Made by a program: the position numbers and the translations under genes. DNA of 33,351 nucleotides from an uncultured Rhizobiaceae group bacterium (GTDB taxonomy: Bacteria > Pseudomonadota > Alphaproteobacteria > Rhizobiales > Rhizobiaceae), in contig CALIOE010000051.1 in the NCBI GenBank assembly GCA_938044775.1, positions 1 to 33,351 of the forward strand, read 5' to 3'. Of the stretch, positions 24,997 through 32,521 are shown piece by piece. Under the pieces are notes generated by a model. It was not told the DNA's origin, ran no database searches, and saw only the letters and a program-made list of their open reading frames with translations. Position 1 is the first letter of the stretch, and every line of letters starts with the position of its first letter.

Positions 24997-25635
24997 TCAG
25001 AACGGGTTCCATGTGGGCTGAGCGCGTAGCTTGAGATAACCCACGTTGACGCCCAGGCGGGCGCCAACCCCAGTGCGGACCGGCACTAACACAGTGTCGC
25101 CGTGTTTAAGCACGGTCATGCCAAGGCCGCCGACAACGTATGCCGAGCCGGAAATACCCAGGAAACGTCTGTAGATTTTGTCGACCTGCGACAGATTATA
25201 GACCAGAACCATTGTGCGGTTGCCATCGCCGCCGACATCCCAACCAATGGACGGTCCCTGCCAGTATATCTTCTTTTCTGTGTCGTTCTTTGTGAAGAGG
25301 TCGCCTTCTCCGTAGCGCAGGCCGCCAAACAGGGCGCCTGAAGCCTCTTCGCCGAGAATATAGCCGTTGGGCAGACCATAAGACGAAACGGCCTTTTCAA
25401 TCAGACTGGCCAGACCAGATGATGTCTGCCCGAAAAAATCGTGTCCGGCATTGACCAGCTCCTCGGAAGAGAATGCCGGACGCTGCGCAGCCTGCGCCTC
25501 GATCGAAGTCGAGGCCGTCACGACGCTCGCTGCAGCCGTGGCCGCAATTGCCATGCCGATACCAAGGGCGGCCGCACGCAATTGTTTTGCGGGGTAGTAA
25601 AGGGGAATATTTCGGAACATTTTTGAGATTTTCAT
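24997..25635 (-). CDS. eipA: Envelope integrity protein EipA (DUF1134)
   Basis: A 212-residue periplasmic protein, conserved in alphaproteobacteria. In Brucella, EipA is needed for cell-envelope integrity and virulence and adopts an SH3-like beta-barrel. Visible: a long N-terminal basic region and signal peptide (LGIGMAIAATAAASVVTAS), then FFGQTSSGLASLIEKAVSSYG, GYILGEEASGALFGGLRYGEG, and the DUF1134 core IYWQGPSIGWDVGGDGNRTM, with the C-terminal GARLGVNVGYLK. I chose ATG 25635, preceded by GGAGA; the frame extends 28 codons upstream without a plausible signal peptide. It is divergent from chpT. Its homologue in Caulobacter is a reported CtrA target, but I see no full CtrA box in the 229-base gap. 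Confidence 0.92.
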   Translation of the reverse strand: MKISKMFRNIPLYYPAKQLRAAALGIGMAIAATAAASVVTASTSIEAQAAQRPAFSSEELVNAGHDFFGQTSSGLASLIEKAVSSYGLPNGYILGEEASGALFGGLRYGEGDLFTKNDTEKKIYWQGPSIGWDVGGDGNRTMVLVYNLSQVDKIYRRFLGISGSAYVVGGLGMTVLKHGDTVLVPVRTGVGARLGVNVGYLKLRAQPTWNPF

Positions 25636-25864
25636 CGGATTCTCCACGTGTGGACGCAATACAGACGGAGCGGGGACACCGCTTTTGTGGATCGTGAAAT
25701 GCAATTGGGGCAACTGCACGATTGTCTACAATTTGAGTGAAAAGGTTTGAGATTGGGTAAACAAATGGTTGCGCTTGGCATGATTTTAACCGTTGTGTAT
25801 CGAGGCACTAATCTTTCTTGATCGCGATTCGCGAACGTCCGACCGTCTTTCACCGAGGTGCTCC

Positions 25865-26500
25865 ATGCCAGAACTGCCAAATCTGTCTTCGCTTGATCTC
25901 GCCGCATTGCTGGCGAGCCGTGTTTGCCACGACATCATTTCTCCGGTCGGCGCGATGGCCAATGGCCTGGAAGTCCTTGATGAAGAGCAAGGCGAGGAAA
26001 TGCAGGCCTTTGCCATGGACCTTATTAAGAGAAGCGCCAAATCTGCGTCAGCGAAGCTCAAGTTCTCCCGTCTGGCCTTTGGCGCCTCGGGCTCTGCCGG
26101 CGCCTCCATTGATACCGGTGATGCCGAGGAGGTCGTTCGTGGCTACATGGAAAGCGAAAAGGCGGATATGACCTGGCAGGGAATTCGCTCCCTGGTTCCA
26201 AAGAACAGAGCCAAACTGCTGCTCAATCTCGTATTGCTTTCTCTGGGAGCAATTCCGCGCGGCGGAACAATGGCCGTGGCGATCGAGGGGGAAGGCGATT
26301 CAGTAACGTTTGGAATTCGTTGTACCGGTCCCAAGGCGAGGGTGCCGTCTGACTTTGTCGATATGCTCAACGGTATTGTCGAAGGTGATATCACCGCACA
26401 CCAGGTTCAGCCCTACTACACAATCCTACTGGCGCGCGAAACGGGTTTGACTTTGTCTGCCAGAACCGAGGGTGATGACATCATTTTGTCAGCCAGTTAA
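25865..26500 (+). CDS. chpT: Histidine phosphotransferase ChpT
   Basis: Cytosolic phosphotransferase that passes phosphate from the hybrid kinase CckA to CtrA and CpdR, controlling the alphaproteobacterial cell cycle. It has 211 residues from ATG 25865. The phosphorylated residue is His22 in RVCHDIISPVGAMANGLE, the four-helix dimerisation motif of the family; a C-terminal degenerate ATPase-like domain follows (RAKLLLNLVLLSLGAIPRGG, then LLARETGLTL). The frame opens 24 codons earlier, but homologues start at this MPELPNL region. Upstream the strand is free for a promoter shared divergently with eipA. An outer-membrane protein gene with a CtrA site lies downstream. Confidence 0.93.
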   Translation: MPELPNLSSLDLAALLASRVCHDIISPVGAMANGLEVLDEEQGEEMQAFAMDLIKRSAKSASAKLKFSRLAFGASGSAGASIDTGDAEEVVRGYMESEKADMTWQGIRSLVPKNRAKLLLNLVLLSLGAIPRGGTMAVAIEGEGDSVTFGIRCTGPKARVPSDFVDMLNGIVEGDITAHQVQPYYTILLARETGLTLSARTEGDDIILSAS

Positions 26501-26572
26501 ACCGGTCCGTTAATCGGCTCAGTGCTTTGTAAGCTATCGATTAACACTAAAAATCAACCTTAAGAAGCACGG

Positions 26573-26588
26573 TTAATCCACCTTTAAC
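26573..26588 (+). promoter_or_regulatory. Perfect CtrA full binding site before the first porin-like gene
   Basis: TTAA-TCCACCT-TTAAC matches the CtrA consensus TTAA-N7-TTAAC exactly. It lies 72 bases after the chpT stop and 77 bases before the ATG at 26666, a usual promoter distance. In Brucella CtrA is known to control Omp25, so regulation of the downstream barrel by CtrA is a reasonable inference. Confidence 0.75.
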
Positions 26589-26665
26589 CTATTTACGCGA
26601 AATTTCTCGAGAATTTAGTGCCACTCCGGGCAGACGTTTGGAGTAAGTCGAGGAAGGACGTTGCT

Positions 26666-27520
26666 ATGGGCAGCCCGAATAAACTGACCAAAATACTGTC
26701 GGCCGCAATCATTGCTGCCGGCGTTATCACACCGCAGATCGTACAGGCGGCGGATATTCTGTCCGAGCCTCCCATTATTGAAGCGCCAGAAATTGATATA
26801 GCCGACAAGCGCGGCTGGTATCTGCGCGGCGACATCAGTTACTCCGTGCGTGATGGTGATCGGCCTATGTATGGTATTCCTGCCGGACCAGGACAGCTGA
26901 CTTTCGATAGCAACGACATTGAAAACGGCTATGGGCTTGGCGTTGGTATCGGCTACCAGTTCACCAACAACCTTCGTGCTGATTTGACGGGCACATACAA
27001 TTTTTCCAGCAGCTACTCCGGAACAACGGGTGGCGGGGCGATTGGCGGCGACTGTGCCGGTCTCATTGGCAACCCGGCGTTCGACTGTGCGTCGGTTGAG
27101 CAAACTTCTTACACAAACTTCCAGGTCATGGCGAACGCCTACTACGACATCGGCATGTATAATGGGTTCACACCTTATCTTGGTGCCGGTATTGGTGGCG
27201 CTTACATCAGCTACGACCGCTATGAGAACGCAGACACCTGTACGCCGGCTCCGTGTCCCGCGCCTTACGATGTGACCAACCCGCTGGTAACCCAGCATGA
27301 GGGAGAGTCCAGCTGGCGCTTTGCCTGGGCACTGCATGCCGGTTTTGCATACGACATCACGCAAAACGCGAAGCTCGACTTTGGTTACACCTACAACAAC
27401 ATTGAAGGCGGCGAAATGTTCGCATGGTCCGCTGCATCCGGCGGTGTCGGAACCCAGGGCTACGACAAGGGTTTCGAAGAGCACATCTTCAAAGCCGGTA
27501 TTCGCTACCACTTTAACTAA
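26666..27520 (+). CDS. Outer-membrane beta-barrel protein, Omp25/Omp31-like (first of a tandem pair)
   Basis: The protein has 284 residues: signal peptide (ILSAAIIAAGVITPQIVQA, cut before ADIL), a short acidic linker, then GWYLRGDISYSV, the start of an eight-stranded barrel. Alternating strands include YGLGVGIGYQFTNNLRADL, FTPYLGAGIGGAYISY and AKLDFGYTYNNIEGG; the chain ends FKAGIRYHFN, with an aromatic near the terminus. Four Cys in loops could form two disulfides. Size and layout match the rhizobial Omp25/31 group. ATG 26666 follows GAGGAAGG; the frame extends 16 codons upstream. A paralogue follows on the same strand. Expression is probably under CtrA, given the upstream site. Confidence 0.88.
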   Translation: MGSPNKLTKILSAAIIAAGVITPQIVQAADILSEPPIIEAPEIDIADKRGWYLRGDISYSVRDGDRPMYGIPAGPGQLTFDSNDIENGYGLGVGIGYQFTNNLRADLTGTYNFSSSYSGTTGGGAIGGDCAGLIGNPAFDCASVEQTSYTNFQVMANAYYDIGMYNGFTPYLGAGIGGAYISYDRYENADTCTPAPCPAPYDVTNPLVTQHEGESSWRFAWALHAGFAYDITQNAKLDFGYTYNNIEGGEMFAWSAASGGVGTQGYDKGFEEHIFKAGIRYHFN

Positions 27521-27526
27521 AACACT

Positions 27527-27562
27527 CGGAGCCCGGAACACTCGTCCGGGCTCCGTTCCTTC
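27527..27562 (+). terminator. Terminator hairpin between the two barrel genes
   Basis: CGGAGCCCGG (27527-27536) pairs perfectly with CCGGGCTCCG (27546-27555) over a 9-base loop, starting 7 bases after the first barrel's stop. The tail TTCCTTC is only moderately T-rich, so termination may be partial, but the second gene appears to have its own promoter. Confidence 0.7.
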
Positions 27563-27576
27563 ACGACCCGGTGCCG

Positions 27577-27606
27577 TTGTTATGAGTTGACCAGGGTTTC
27601 TAATAT
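27577..27606 (+). promoter_or_regulatory. Candidate sigma-70-type promoter of the second barrel gene
   Basis: TTGTTA (27577-27582) and TAATAT (27601-27606) are separated by 18 bases. Transcription would start near 27613, which is the first possible ATG; this makes the downstream ATG at 27631 the likelier translation start. Confidence 0.45.
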
Positions 27607-27630
27607 CAGGGTATGGGGAAGTCTTGCGTC

Positions 27631-28431
27631 ATGAAACGCTCTCATAAAATACTGGTCTCCTTGGCAGCTGCTACTGCAATTGCAGCCTCCAGCGCGGCAT
27701 CGGCCTTCGCAACTGACTTGTTGGAAGAAGAAGTCGTCTCAACAGAGGTTGAATTTGGCACCGGATGGTATATCCGCGGCGACATTGGCTCAGGGATCAG
27801 CAATGCTGAGTTTGAATCAAACATCTTTTCCGGCACATCGGAGTTGGGCCAACCCATCACGGCGACCTTGGGAGCCGGCTACCAGGCGAGTGATGCGATC
27901 CGCATCGAAGTCGGACTAAACTATTTTGACGAGCTTTCCGGCAGAGGTCGAAGCGGCAGTGCGCCTTGTGCGGCCGTGACCGGCAATTGCTTTAGCGAGA
28001 CCACCTCTGACGTCACTGCGTCGTCGTTCATGCTGAACGGCTATCTGGATCTGAAAAACTCGACGGGTTTCACACCCTATGTCGGTGCAGGTGTCGGGCT
28101 TGCCTACCTGTCATGGAACGGATTTACCGCGAGTGAGTTCTGCACGGGGGTAGTTGCAGCTGATTGTGGCGGTGCAGGCGCAGGTACATCACTCCTGGCA
28201 ACGAACGTCTACGCAACGGACAATGACTTCGCGCTTGCTGCAAACCTCATGCTTGGTGTTTCCTACGATCTGACTGAAAATGCCAAGATAGATGTTGGAT
28301 ATCGTTACACATATTTCGGCGAGACTGACATTGCGCAGGCGTCGGCAAACCCTGGTCTCCCCAGTAACATCACGGCCGATAGTACGGACATGCATGAGAT
28401 TCGGGTCGGCCTGCGCTACGAAATCTGGTAG
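27631..28431 (+). CDS. Outer-membrane beta-barrel protein, Omp25/Omp31-like (second of a tandem pair)
   Basis: The protein has 266 residues: signal peptide (ILVSLAAATAIAASSAASAFA), an acidic linker (DLLEEEVVSTEVEF), then GWYIRGDIGSG, the same strand-1 motif as its neighbour. Later strands include GAGYQASDAIRIEVGLNYF, FTPYVGAGVGLAYLSW and AKIDVGYRYTYFGETDI, and the protein ends in Trp (GLRYEIW), the classical recognition signal for outer-membrane insertion. ATG 27631 follows GGGGAAG by 9 bases; ATG 27613 would add six residues but coincides with the predicted transcription start. It is a diverged duplicate of the upstream gene. A strong terminator follows at 28484. Confidence 0.87.
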   Translation: MKRSHKILVSLAAATAIAASSAASAFATDLLEEEVVSTEVEFGTGWYIRGDIGSGISNAEFESNIFSGTSELGQPITATLGAGYQASDAIRIEVGLNYFDELSGRGRSGSAPCAAVTGNCFSETTSDVTASSFMLNGYLDLKNSTGFTPYVGAGVGLAYLSWNGFTASEFCTGVVAADCGGAGAGTSLLATNVYATDNDFALAANLMLGVSYDLTENAKIDVGYRYTYFGETDIAQASANPGLPSNITADSTDMHEIRVGLRYEIW

Positions 28432-28440
28432 GCGCTCATC

Positions 28441-28485
28441 TTTGAGAATTCCAGGTTTAAAAATTCCAAGTTTGAAAATTCATGG
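28441..28485. repeat. Three imperfect 15-base tandem repeats
   Basis: TTTGAGAATTCCAGG, TTTAAAAATTCCAAG and TTTGAAAATTCATGG follow each other without a gap, 9 bases after the second barrel's stop. They share the pattern TTT-A-AATTC. The last unit runs into the terminator stem. Confidence 0.8.
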
Positions 28486-28512
28486 GCCGGTGCAAATGCA
28501 CTGGCCCTTTTT
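28484..28512 (+). terminator. Intrinsic terminator after the second barrel gene
   Basis: GGGCCGGTGC pairs with GCACTGGCCC (10 bp, one G-U) over the loop AAAT and is followed by TTTTT. This is a textbook rho-independent terminator 52 bases after the stop. Confidence 0.93.
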
Positions 28513-28569
28513 GGTTAAGGAGCCCCCAGGGTTCAGCAACGGTTTCTTTGCTATTTCCGTCATTTGCGC

Positions 28570-28598
28570 TTGACGCGTCGCACGCGCTTTCATATTCC
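28570..28598 (+). promoter_or_regulatory. Candidate promoter for the serC leader
   Basis: TTGACG (28570-28575) and TATTCC (28593-28598) are 17 bases apart. Transcription would begin near 28604-28606, exactly at the 5' edge of the leader hairpins. The -10 is poor, but the -35 is close to consensus. Confidence 0.5.
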
Positions 28599-28603
28599 CC
28601 GCG

Positions 28604-28652
28604 GTGGGACACCTCTCCCCAACGAGAGGCTTGCTATCTGGAAGGATAGAAC
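28604..28652 (+). promoter_or_regulatory. serC leader RNA motif
   Basis: The leader folds into two tandem hairpins: CCTCTC-CCCAAC-GAGAGG (28612-28629) and CTATC-TGGAAG-GATAG (28634-28649). The loop and 3' arm of the second hold the GGAAGG ribosome binding site of serC. Location before serC, the two small stems and the GGGACACCTC start fit the serC element described in alphaproteobacteria (Rfam family of that name), whose ligand, if any, is unknown. Assignment is from memory of the motif. Confidence 0.75.
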
Positions 28653-29822
28653 ATGACAACAAGAACTACCGAGGCGACGCCACAGGTGCGTCCGCTCAAT
28701 CCCCGTTTTTCCTCAGGCCCCTGCGCCAAGCGCCCCGGCTGGGAACTCTCCTCTTTAAAGAATGCAGCTTTGGGTCGTTCGCATCGCGCGGCGCCTGGCA
28801 AGGCAAAACTAAAAGAAGCCATCGACAAGACGCGCACCGTTCTTGGTGTCCCGGACGACTATCGCATTGGCATCGTTCCGGCTTCCGATACAGGCGCTTT
28901 TGAGATGGCCATGTGGTCGCTTCTTGGTGCCCGACCAAGCACGATGGTGGCCTGGGAGAGCTTTGGAGCCGGCTGGGTATCTGATGTTGTCAAGCAGTTG
29001 AAGTTGGAGGATTCGACTGTTCTGAGTGCGGACTATGGCCATTTGCCTGATATGAGCGCAATCGACTACGACAGCGATGTCGTTTTCACCTGGAATGGCA
29101 CGACATCAGGTGTGCGCATGCCAAATGGGGATGCAATACCGGTTGACAGGGCAGGACTCACGCTGTGCGACGCCACTTCCGCAGCATTCGCCCAGGATCT
29201 TCCGTTCGAAAAGCTCGATGTGGTGACTTTTTCCTGGCAGAAAGTGCTGGGTGGTGAAGCGGCACACGGAATTCTGATCCTGAGCCCCCGTGCTGTTGAA
29301 CGGCTGGAGACCTACACGCCCGCCTGGCCACTTCCCAAGATCTTCCGTCTTACCAAGGGCGGCAAATTGATTGAGGGAATATTTACCGGCGCGACAATCA
29401 ATACACCATCCATGCTGTGCGTTGAAGACTATATCGACGCGCTGGATTGGGCTTCGTCGTTGGGCGGATTGTCCGGCCTGATGGACCGTGCCAACCGTAA
29501 TTTCGCTGTTCTGGACGCCTGGGTTGCCGGCACATCCTGGGTCGACTTTCTGGCCGAGGTTCCTGAAACGCGCTCGAATACTTCTGTCTGTCTCAAGCTC
29601 GTTGATCCTGATGTGGCAGCCATGGATTCCAACGCTCAAAGTGCTTTCGTCAAACAGATGACTTCACTCCTCGATGATGCAGGCGTTGCCTATGACATCG
29701 GCGGTTACCGCGACGCTCCTCCGGGGCTCCGCATCTGGACAGGCGCGACCATTGAAGCGTCCGACCTTGAGGCGCTGACAGCCTGGCTCGACTGGGCTTT
29801 TGCTACCGCCAAGTCAGCCTGA
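28653..29822 (+). CDS. serC: Phosphoserine aminotransferase
   Basis: PLP enzyme that makes 3-phosphoserine from 3-phosphohydroxypyruvate and glutamate, the second step of serine synthesis. It has 389 residues of the class V fold and the SerC subtype common in alphaproteobacteria and Methanosarcina. Visible: [15 protein letters not shown] near residue 17, [14 protein letters not shown], a [14 protein letters not shown] active-site loop, [18 protein letters not shown] with the cofactor-contacting Asp, and the Schiff-base Lys in [14 protein letters not shown] near residue 198. The ATG is three bases after the leader hairpin. serA follows 18 bases downstream, so the two form an operon. Confidence 0.94.
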   Translation: MTTRTTEATPQVRPLNPRFSSGPCAKRPGWELSSLKNAALGRSHRAAPGKAKLKEAIDKTRTVLGVPDDYRIGIVPASDTGAFEMAMWSLLGARPSTMVAWESFGAGWVSDVVKQLKLEDSTVLSADYGHLPDMSAIDYDSDVVFTWNGTTSGVRMPNGDAIPVDRAGLTLCDATSAAFAQDLPFEKLDVVTFSWQKVLGGEAAHGILILSPRAVERLETYTPAWPLPKIFRLTKGGKLIEGIFTGATINTPSMLCVEDYIDALDWASSLGGLSGLMDRANRNFAVLDAWVAGTSWVDFLAEVPETRSNTSVCLKLVDPDVAAMDSNAQSAFVKQMTSLLDDAGVAYDIGGYRDAPPGLRIWTGATIEASDLEALTAWLDWAFATAKSA

Positions 29823-29840
29823 TCGAAAAAGGAACATACG

Positions 29841-31442
29841 ATGACAAATACAAAACCACGCGTCCTTGTGTCGGATGCTCTTTCGCCAACTGCCGTTCAG
29901 ATATTTACCGACAATGGCTGCGACGTGGATTTTCAGCCCGAACTCGGCAAAGACAAGGACGCCCTGCTTGCGGTTATTGATCAGTATGACGGTCTGGCAA
30001 TTCGCTCCGCCACGAAGGCGACTGAAAAATTGATTGAGTCCGCGACAAATCTCAAAGTGATTGGCCGCGCCGGTATCGGGGTTGACAATGTGGACCTCAA
30101 AGCCGCTTCTCGCCGCGGCATTATTGTGATGAACACGCCCTTTGGCAACTCGATCACGACAGCGGAACACGCCCTGTCCCTGATGATGGCGGTCGCCCGG
30201 CAAATTCCGGCAGCCGATGCCTCCACACAGGCAGGAAAATGGGAAAAATCCCGTTTTATGGGTGTGGAACTAACCGGTAAAACCCTTGGTCTGATTGGTG
30301 CGGGTAACATTGGCTCGATTGTCGCCGATCGCGCTCGCGGCATGAAAATGCGAGTCGTCGCTTTCGACCCTTTCTTGAGTGAAGAACGTGCCAAAGAGAT
30401 GGGCGTTGAAAAAGTCGAAATGAGTGATCTTCTGGCCCGGGCTGATTTCATCACACTGCACACGCCATTGACCGACAAAACCCGCAACATCATTGATGCT
30501 GCGGCGATCGCAAAAATGAAGGATGGGGTGCGCATCGTAAACTGTGCGCGTGGCGGCCTGGTGGTTGAGGCTGCCCTTGCAGAAGCTCTGAAATCGGGAA
30601 AGGTCGCCGGTGCCGGGTTTGATGTGTTTGAGGTTGAGCCAGCCAACGAGAGTCCCCTGTTTGGACTGCCAAATGTCGTTTGCACGCCGCATCTGGGTGC
30701 CGCCACGACCGAGGCGCAGGAAAATGTAGCGCTGCAGGTGGCTGAGCAGATGTCCGCCTATCTGACCCGGGGTGCGGTTCAAAACGCTATCAATATGCCG
30801 TCGATCACCGCTGAAGAGGCGCCGCGTCTCATTCCGTTTGTGAAGCTCTCGGAGGCGCTTGGTAGTTTTGTCGGACAGGTCACGGATTCTCCCATCACCC
30901 AGGTCGAAGTTCTCTATGACGGCCATGTGGCGCAGATGAATACCAAGGCACTGACCAGTGCTATCCTGGCGGGCATTATGAGGCCGCAAATGTCTGACGT
31001 GAACATGGTTTCGGCGCCGGTGATCGCGGCGGAGCGCGGAATCAAGGTGATGGAAATGACGCGCGAAAAATCCGGCGTGTTTGACGGTTACATCCAACTC
31101 AATGTGGTCACCGAGCTCTACAGCCGTTCAATCGCCGGAACTGTTTTTTCAGACGGCAAGCCGCGCTTTATTCAGATCAAAGGAATTAACATGGAGGCGG
31201 AAGCCACCCCACACATGCTCTACACAACAAACAGCGACGTGCCGGGAATTATTGGGAGAATCGGGACAATGTTCGGAGAGGCGGACATCAACATTGCAAA
31301 TTTCAACCTGGGAAGAGACAAGCAGGGCGGAGCTGCGATTGCGCTTGTTGAACTCGACGCACCGATTCCAGCCGAGTTTCTCGGGCGGTTGACGGCCATG
31401 GCCGACATTGATTCTGCAAAAGCGCTCGAATTCGATCTCTAG
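29841..31442 (+). CDS. serA: D-3-phosphoglycerate dehydrogenase
   Basis: First enzyme of serine synthesis: oxidises 3-phosphoglycerate with NAD. It has 533 residues in the long form: a split substrate domain, the NAD domain with LIGAGNIGSIVADRARG near residue 154, catalytic Arg in NCARGGLV near 236, Glu in FDVFEVEPAN, and His in CTPHLGAATTEAQ near 283. Then come an allosteric substrate-binding domain and a C-terminal ACT domain (DVPGIIGRIGTMFGEADINI) that typically senses serine. AAAGGAAC precedes the ATG. The stop TAG interlocks with the stop of the opposing transporter gene, sharing CTAG, with no terminator visible between them. Confidence 0.96.
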   Translation: MTNTKPRVLVSDALSPTAVQIFTDNGCDVDFQPELGKDKDALLAVIDQYDGLAIRSATKATEKLIESATNLKVIGRAGIGVDNVDLKAASRRGIIVMNTPFGNSITTAEHALSLMMAVARQIPAADASTQAGKWEKSRFMGVELTGKTLGLIGAGNIGSIVADRARGMKMRVVAFDPFLSEERAKEMGVEKVEMSDLLARADFITLHTPLTDKTRNIIDAAAIAKMKDGVRIVNCARGGLVVEAALAEALKSGKVAGAGFDVFEVEPANESPLFGLPNVVCTPHLGAATTEAQENVALQVAEQMSAYLTRGAVQNAINMPSITAEEAPRLIPFVKLSEALGSFVGQVTDSPITQVEVLYDGHVAQMNTKALTSAILAGIMRPQMSDVNMVSAPVIAAERGIKVMEMTREKSGVFDGYIQLNVVTELYSRSIAGTVFSDGKPRFIQIKGINMEAEATPHMLYTTNSDVPGIIGRIGTMFGEADINIANFNLGRDKQGGAAIALVELDAPIPAEFLGRLTAMADIDSAKALEFDL

Positions 31443-32347
31443 GCTTTGGTTTTTCGCTGGGCGATGAGAACGCCGCCCACGACGAGGAAAAATGCCAGCC
31501 CGTGATAGGCGCGGAAGTCCTCGCCGAGCAATACAACCGCCATGACAGCGGCAAATACAGGGACAAGGTTGATAAACAACCCTGCAGAGTTGGCGCCGAG
31601 CACTTCTACGCCGCGCATGAAAAAGAACTGTGACAGAAGGGATGGGAAAACCCCGGCATAGATCACCACGAGCCAACCCTGCCGGGTCACCGGAAAAATG
31701 GACTCGGCGATCGCGGCTTCAAAAACAGCACCGGGCGCAGCAAACAGAAGCGCCCCGACAACCATGCATGCAAAGAACGAGACTCCATGCATTTCTGGTT
31801 TGGCTCTCAATCCCACCGAGTAACAGCCGTAAATCAGCGAAGCGGCGAGCATGTAGACGTCTCCGCGATTGAGCTCGCCAAGTGATCCCGATGCAATCAG
31901 CGCCAACGGGTCACCGTAGGTCGCCGTTATGACAACTCCCGCCACCGTCAGCGAATAGCCGAGTGCCTGCAGAGGTGAGATCCGGGCGCGGTAGATGAGA
32001 AAATTGGCGATGAAGATGAACAGCGGCATAGCGGACTGCTCGATCGCCACATTGATCGCGGTTGTGTGCTTCAGCGCCGTATACAAAAAGAAGTTGAAGA
32101 CAGAATAGCCGACGCCACCCATGAGCAAAAGAAACAGCCAGTGTTTGCGGATGATGGCTGCGTCCCGTTTCAGGTACGGTAGTGCCATCGGCAGCAGGAT
32201 GGCGGTCGCTACAACCCAACGCAAGGCTGTGAGCATAAAGGGCGAAACGTGCCCGACGGCATATTTCCCCGCAATCGCATTGCCGGCCCAAAACAGTGCT
32301 GTGGCAACCAGTAGCAGGTAGGGATCGCGTTGCGATATATTGAACAT
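31439..32347 (-). CDS. DMT-family (EamA) membrane transporter
   Basis: The protein has 302 residues with about ten membrane helices in two EamA repeats: the first from LLLVATALFWAGNAIAGKYA with the RW motif (LTALRWVVATAILL), the second from YMLAASLIYGCYSVGLRAK to the end (FLVVGGVLIAQRKTKA). These are drug/metabolite exporters; the substrate cannot be told. The position next to serA might suggest amino-acid export, but the genes converge and do not share a message. I chose ATG 32347; the frame continues 68 codons upstream with no membrane or homologous features. A 7-bp hairpin lies immediately before the start. The 3' end overlaps serA by four bases. Confidence 0.9.
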   Translation of the reverse strand: MFNISQRDPYLLLVATALFWAGNAIAGKYAVGHVSPFMLTALRWVVATAILLPMALPYLKRDAAIIRKHWLFLLLMGGVGYSVFNFFLYTALKHTTAINVAIEQSAMPLFIFIANFLIYRARISPLQALGYSLTVAGVVITATYGDPLALIASGSLGELNRGDVYMLAASLIYGCYSVGLRAKPEMHGVSFFACMVVGALLFAAPGAVFEAAIAESIFPVTRQGWLVVIYAGVFPSLLSQFFFMRGVEVLGANSAGLFINLVPVFAAVMAVVLLGEDFRAYHGLAFFLVVGGVLIAQRKTKA

Positions 32348-32351
32348 GTGT

Positions 32352-32375
32352 CGCCCGACGATCTCAAATCGGGCG
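32352..32375. repeat. Inverted repeat next to the transporter start
   Basis: CGCCCGA and TCGGGCG form a perfect 7-bp dyad around 10 bases, four bases upstream of the transporter's ATG on the minus strand. It could be an operator or an mRNA hairpin covering the ribosome binding site, which is otherwise hard to see. Confidence 0.6.
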
Positions 32376-32521
32376 GAGACTAATCGCTGGGTGGCAATGC
32401 CACAAGGCGCGATCGCAGGCTGCGCCGGGAAATCCGGACTGCATAACAATGCTTGCCTCTTGACCTGTCGGCCCGGGTGACGGAAACGACAGTGTAGTGA
32501 AGGGTTTGATAGGTTGACGCT

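Noticed and set aside
26615-27541. A 308-codon minus-strand frame opposite the first barrel gene.
   Set aside because: The plus-strand gene has a signal peptide, ribosome binding site and barrel strands; the antisense product has none.
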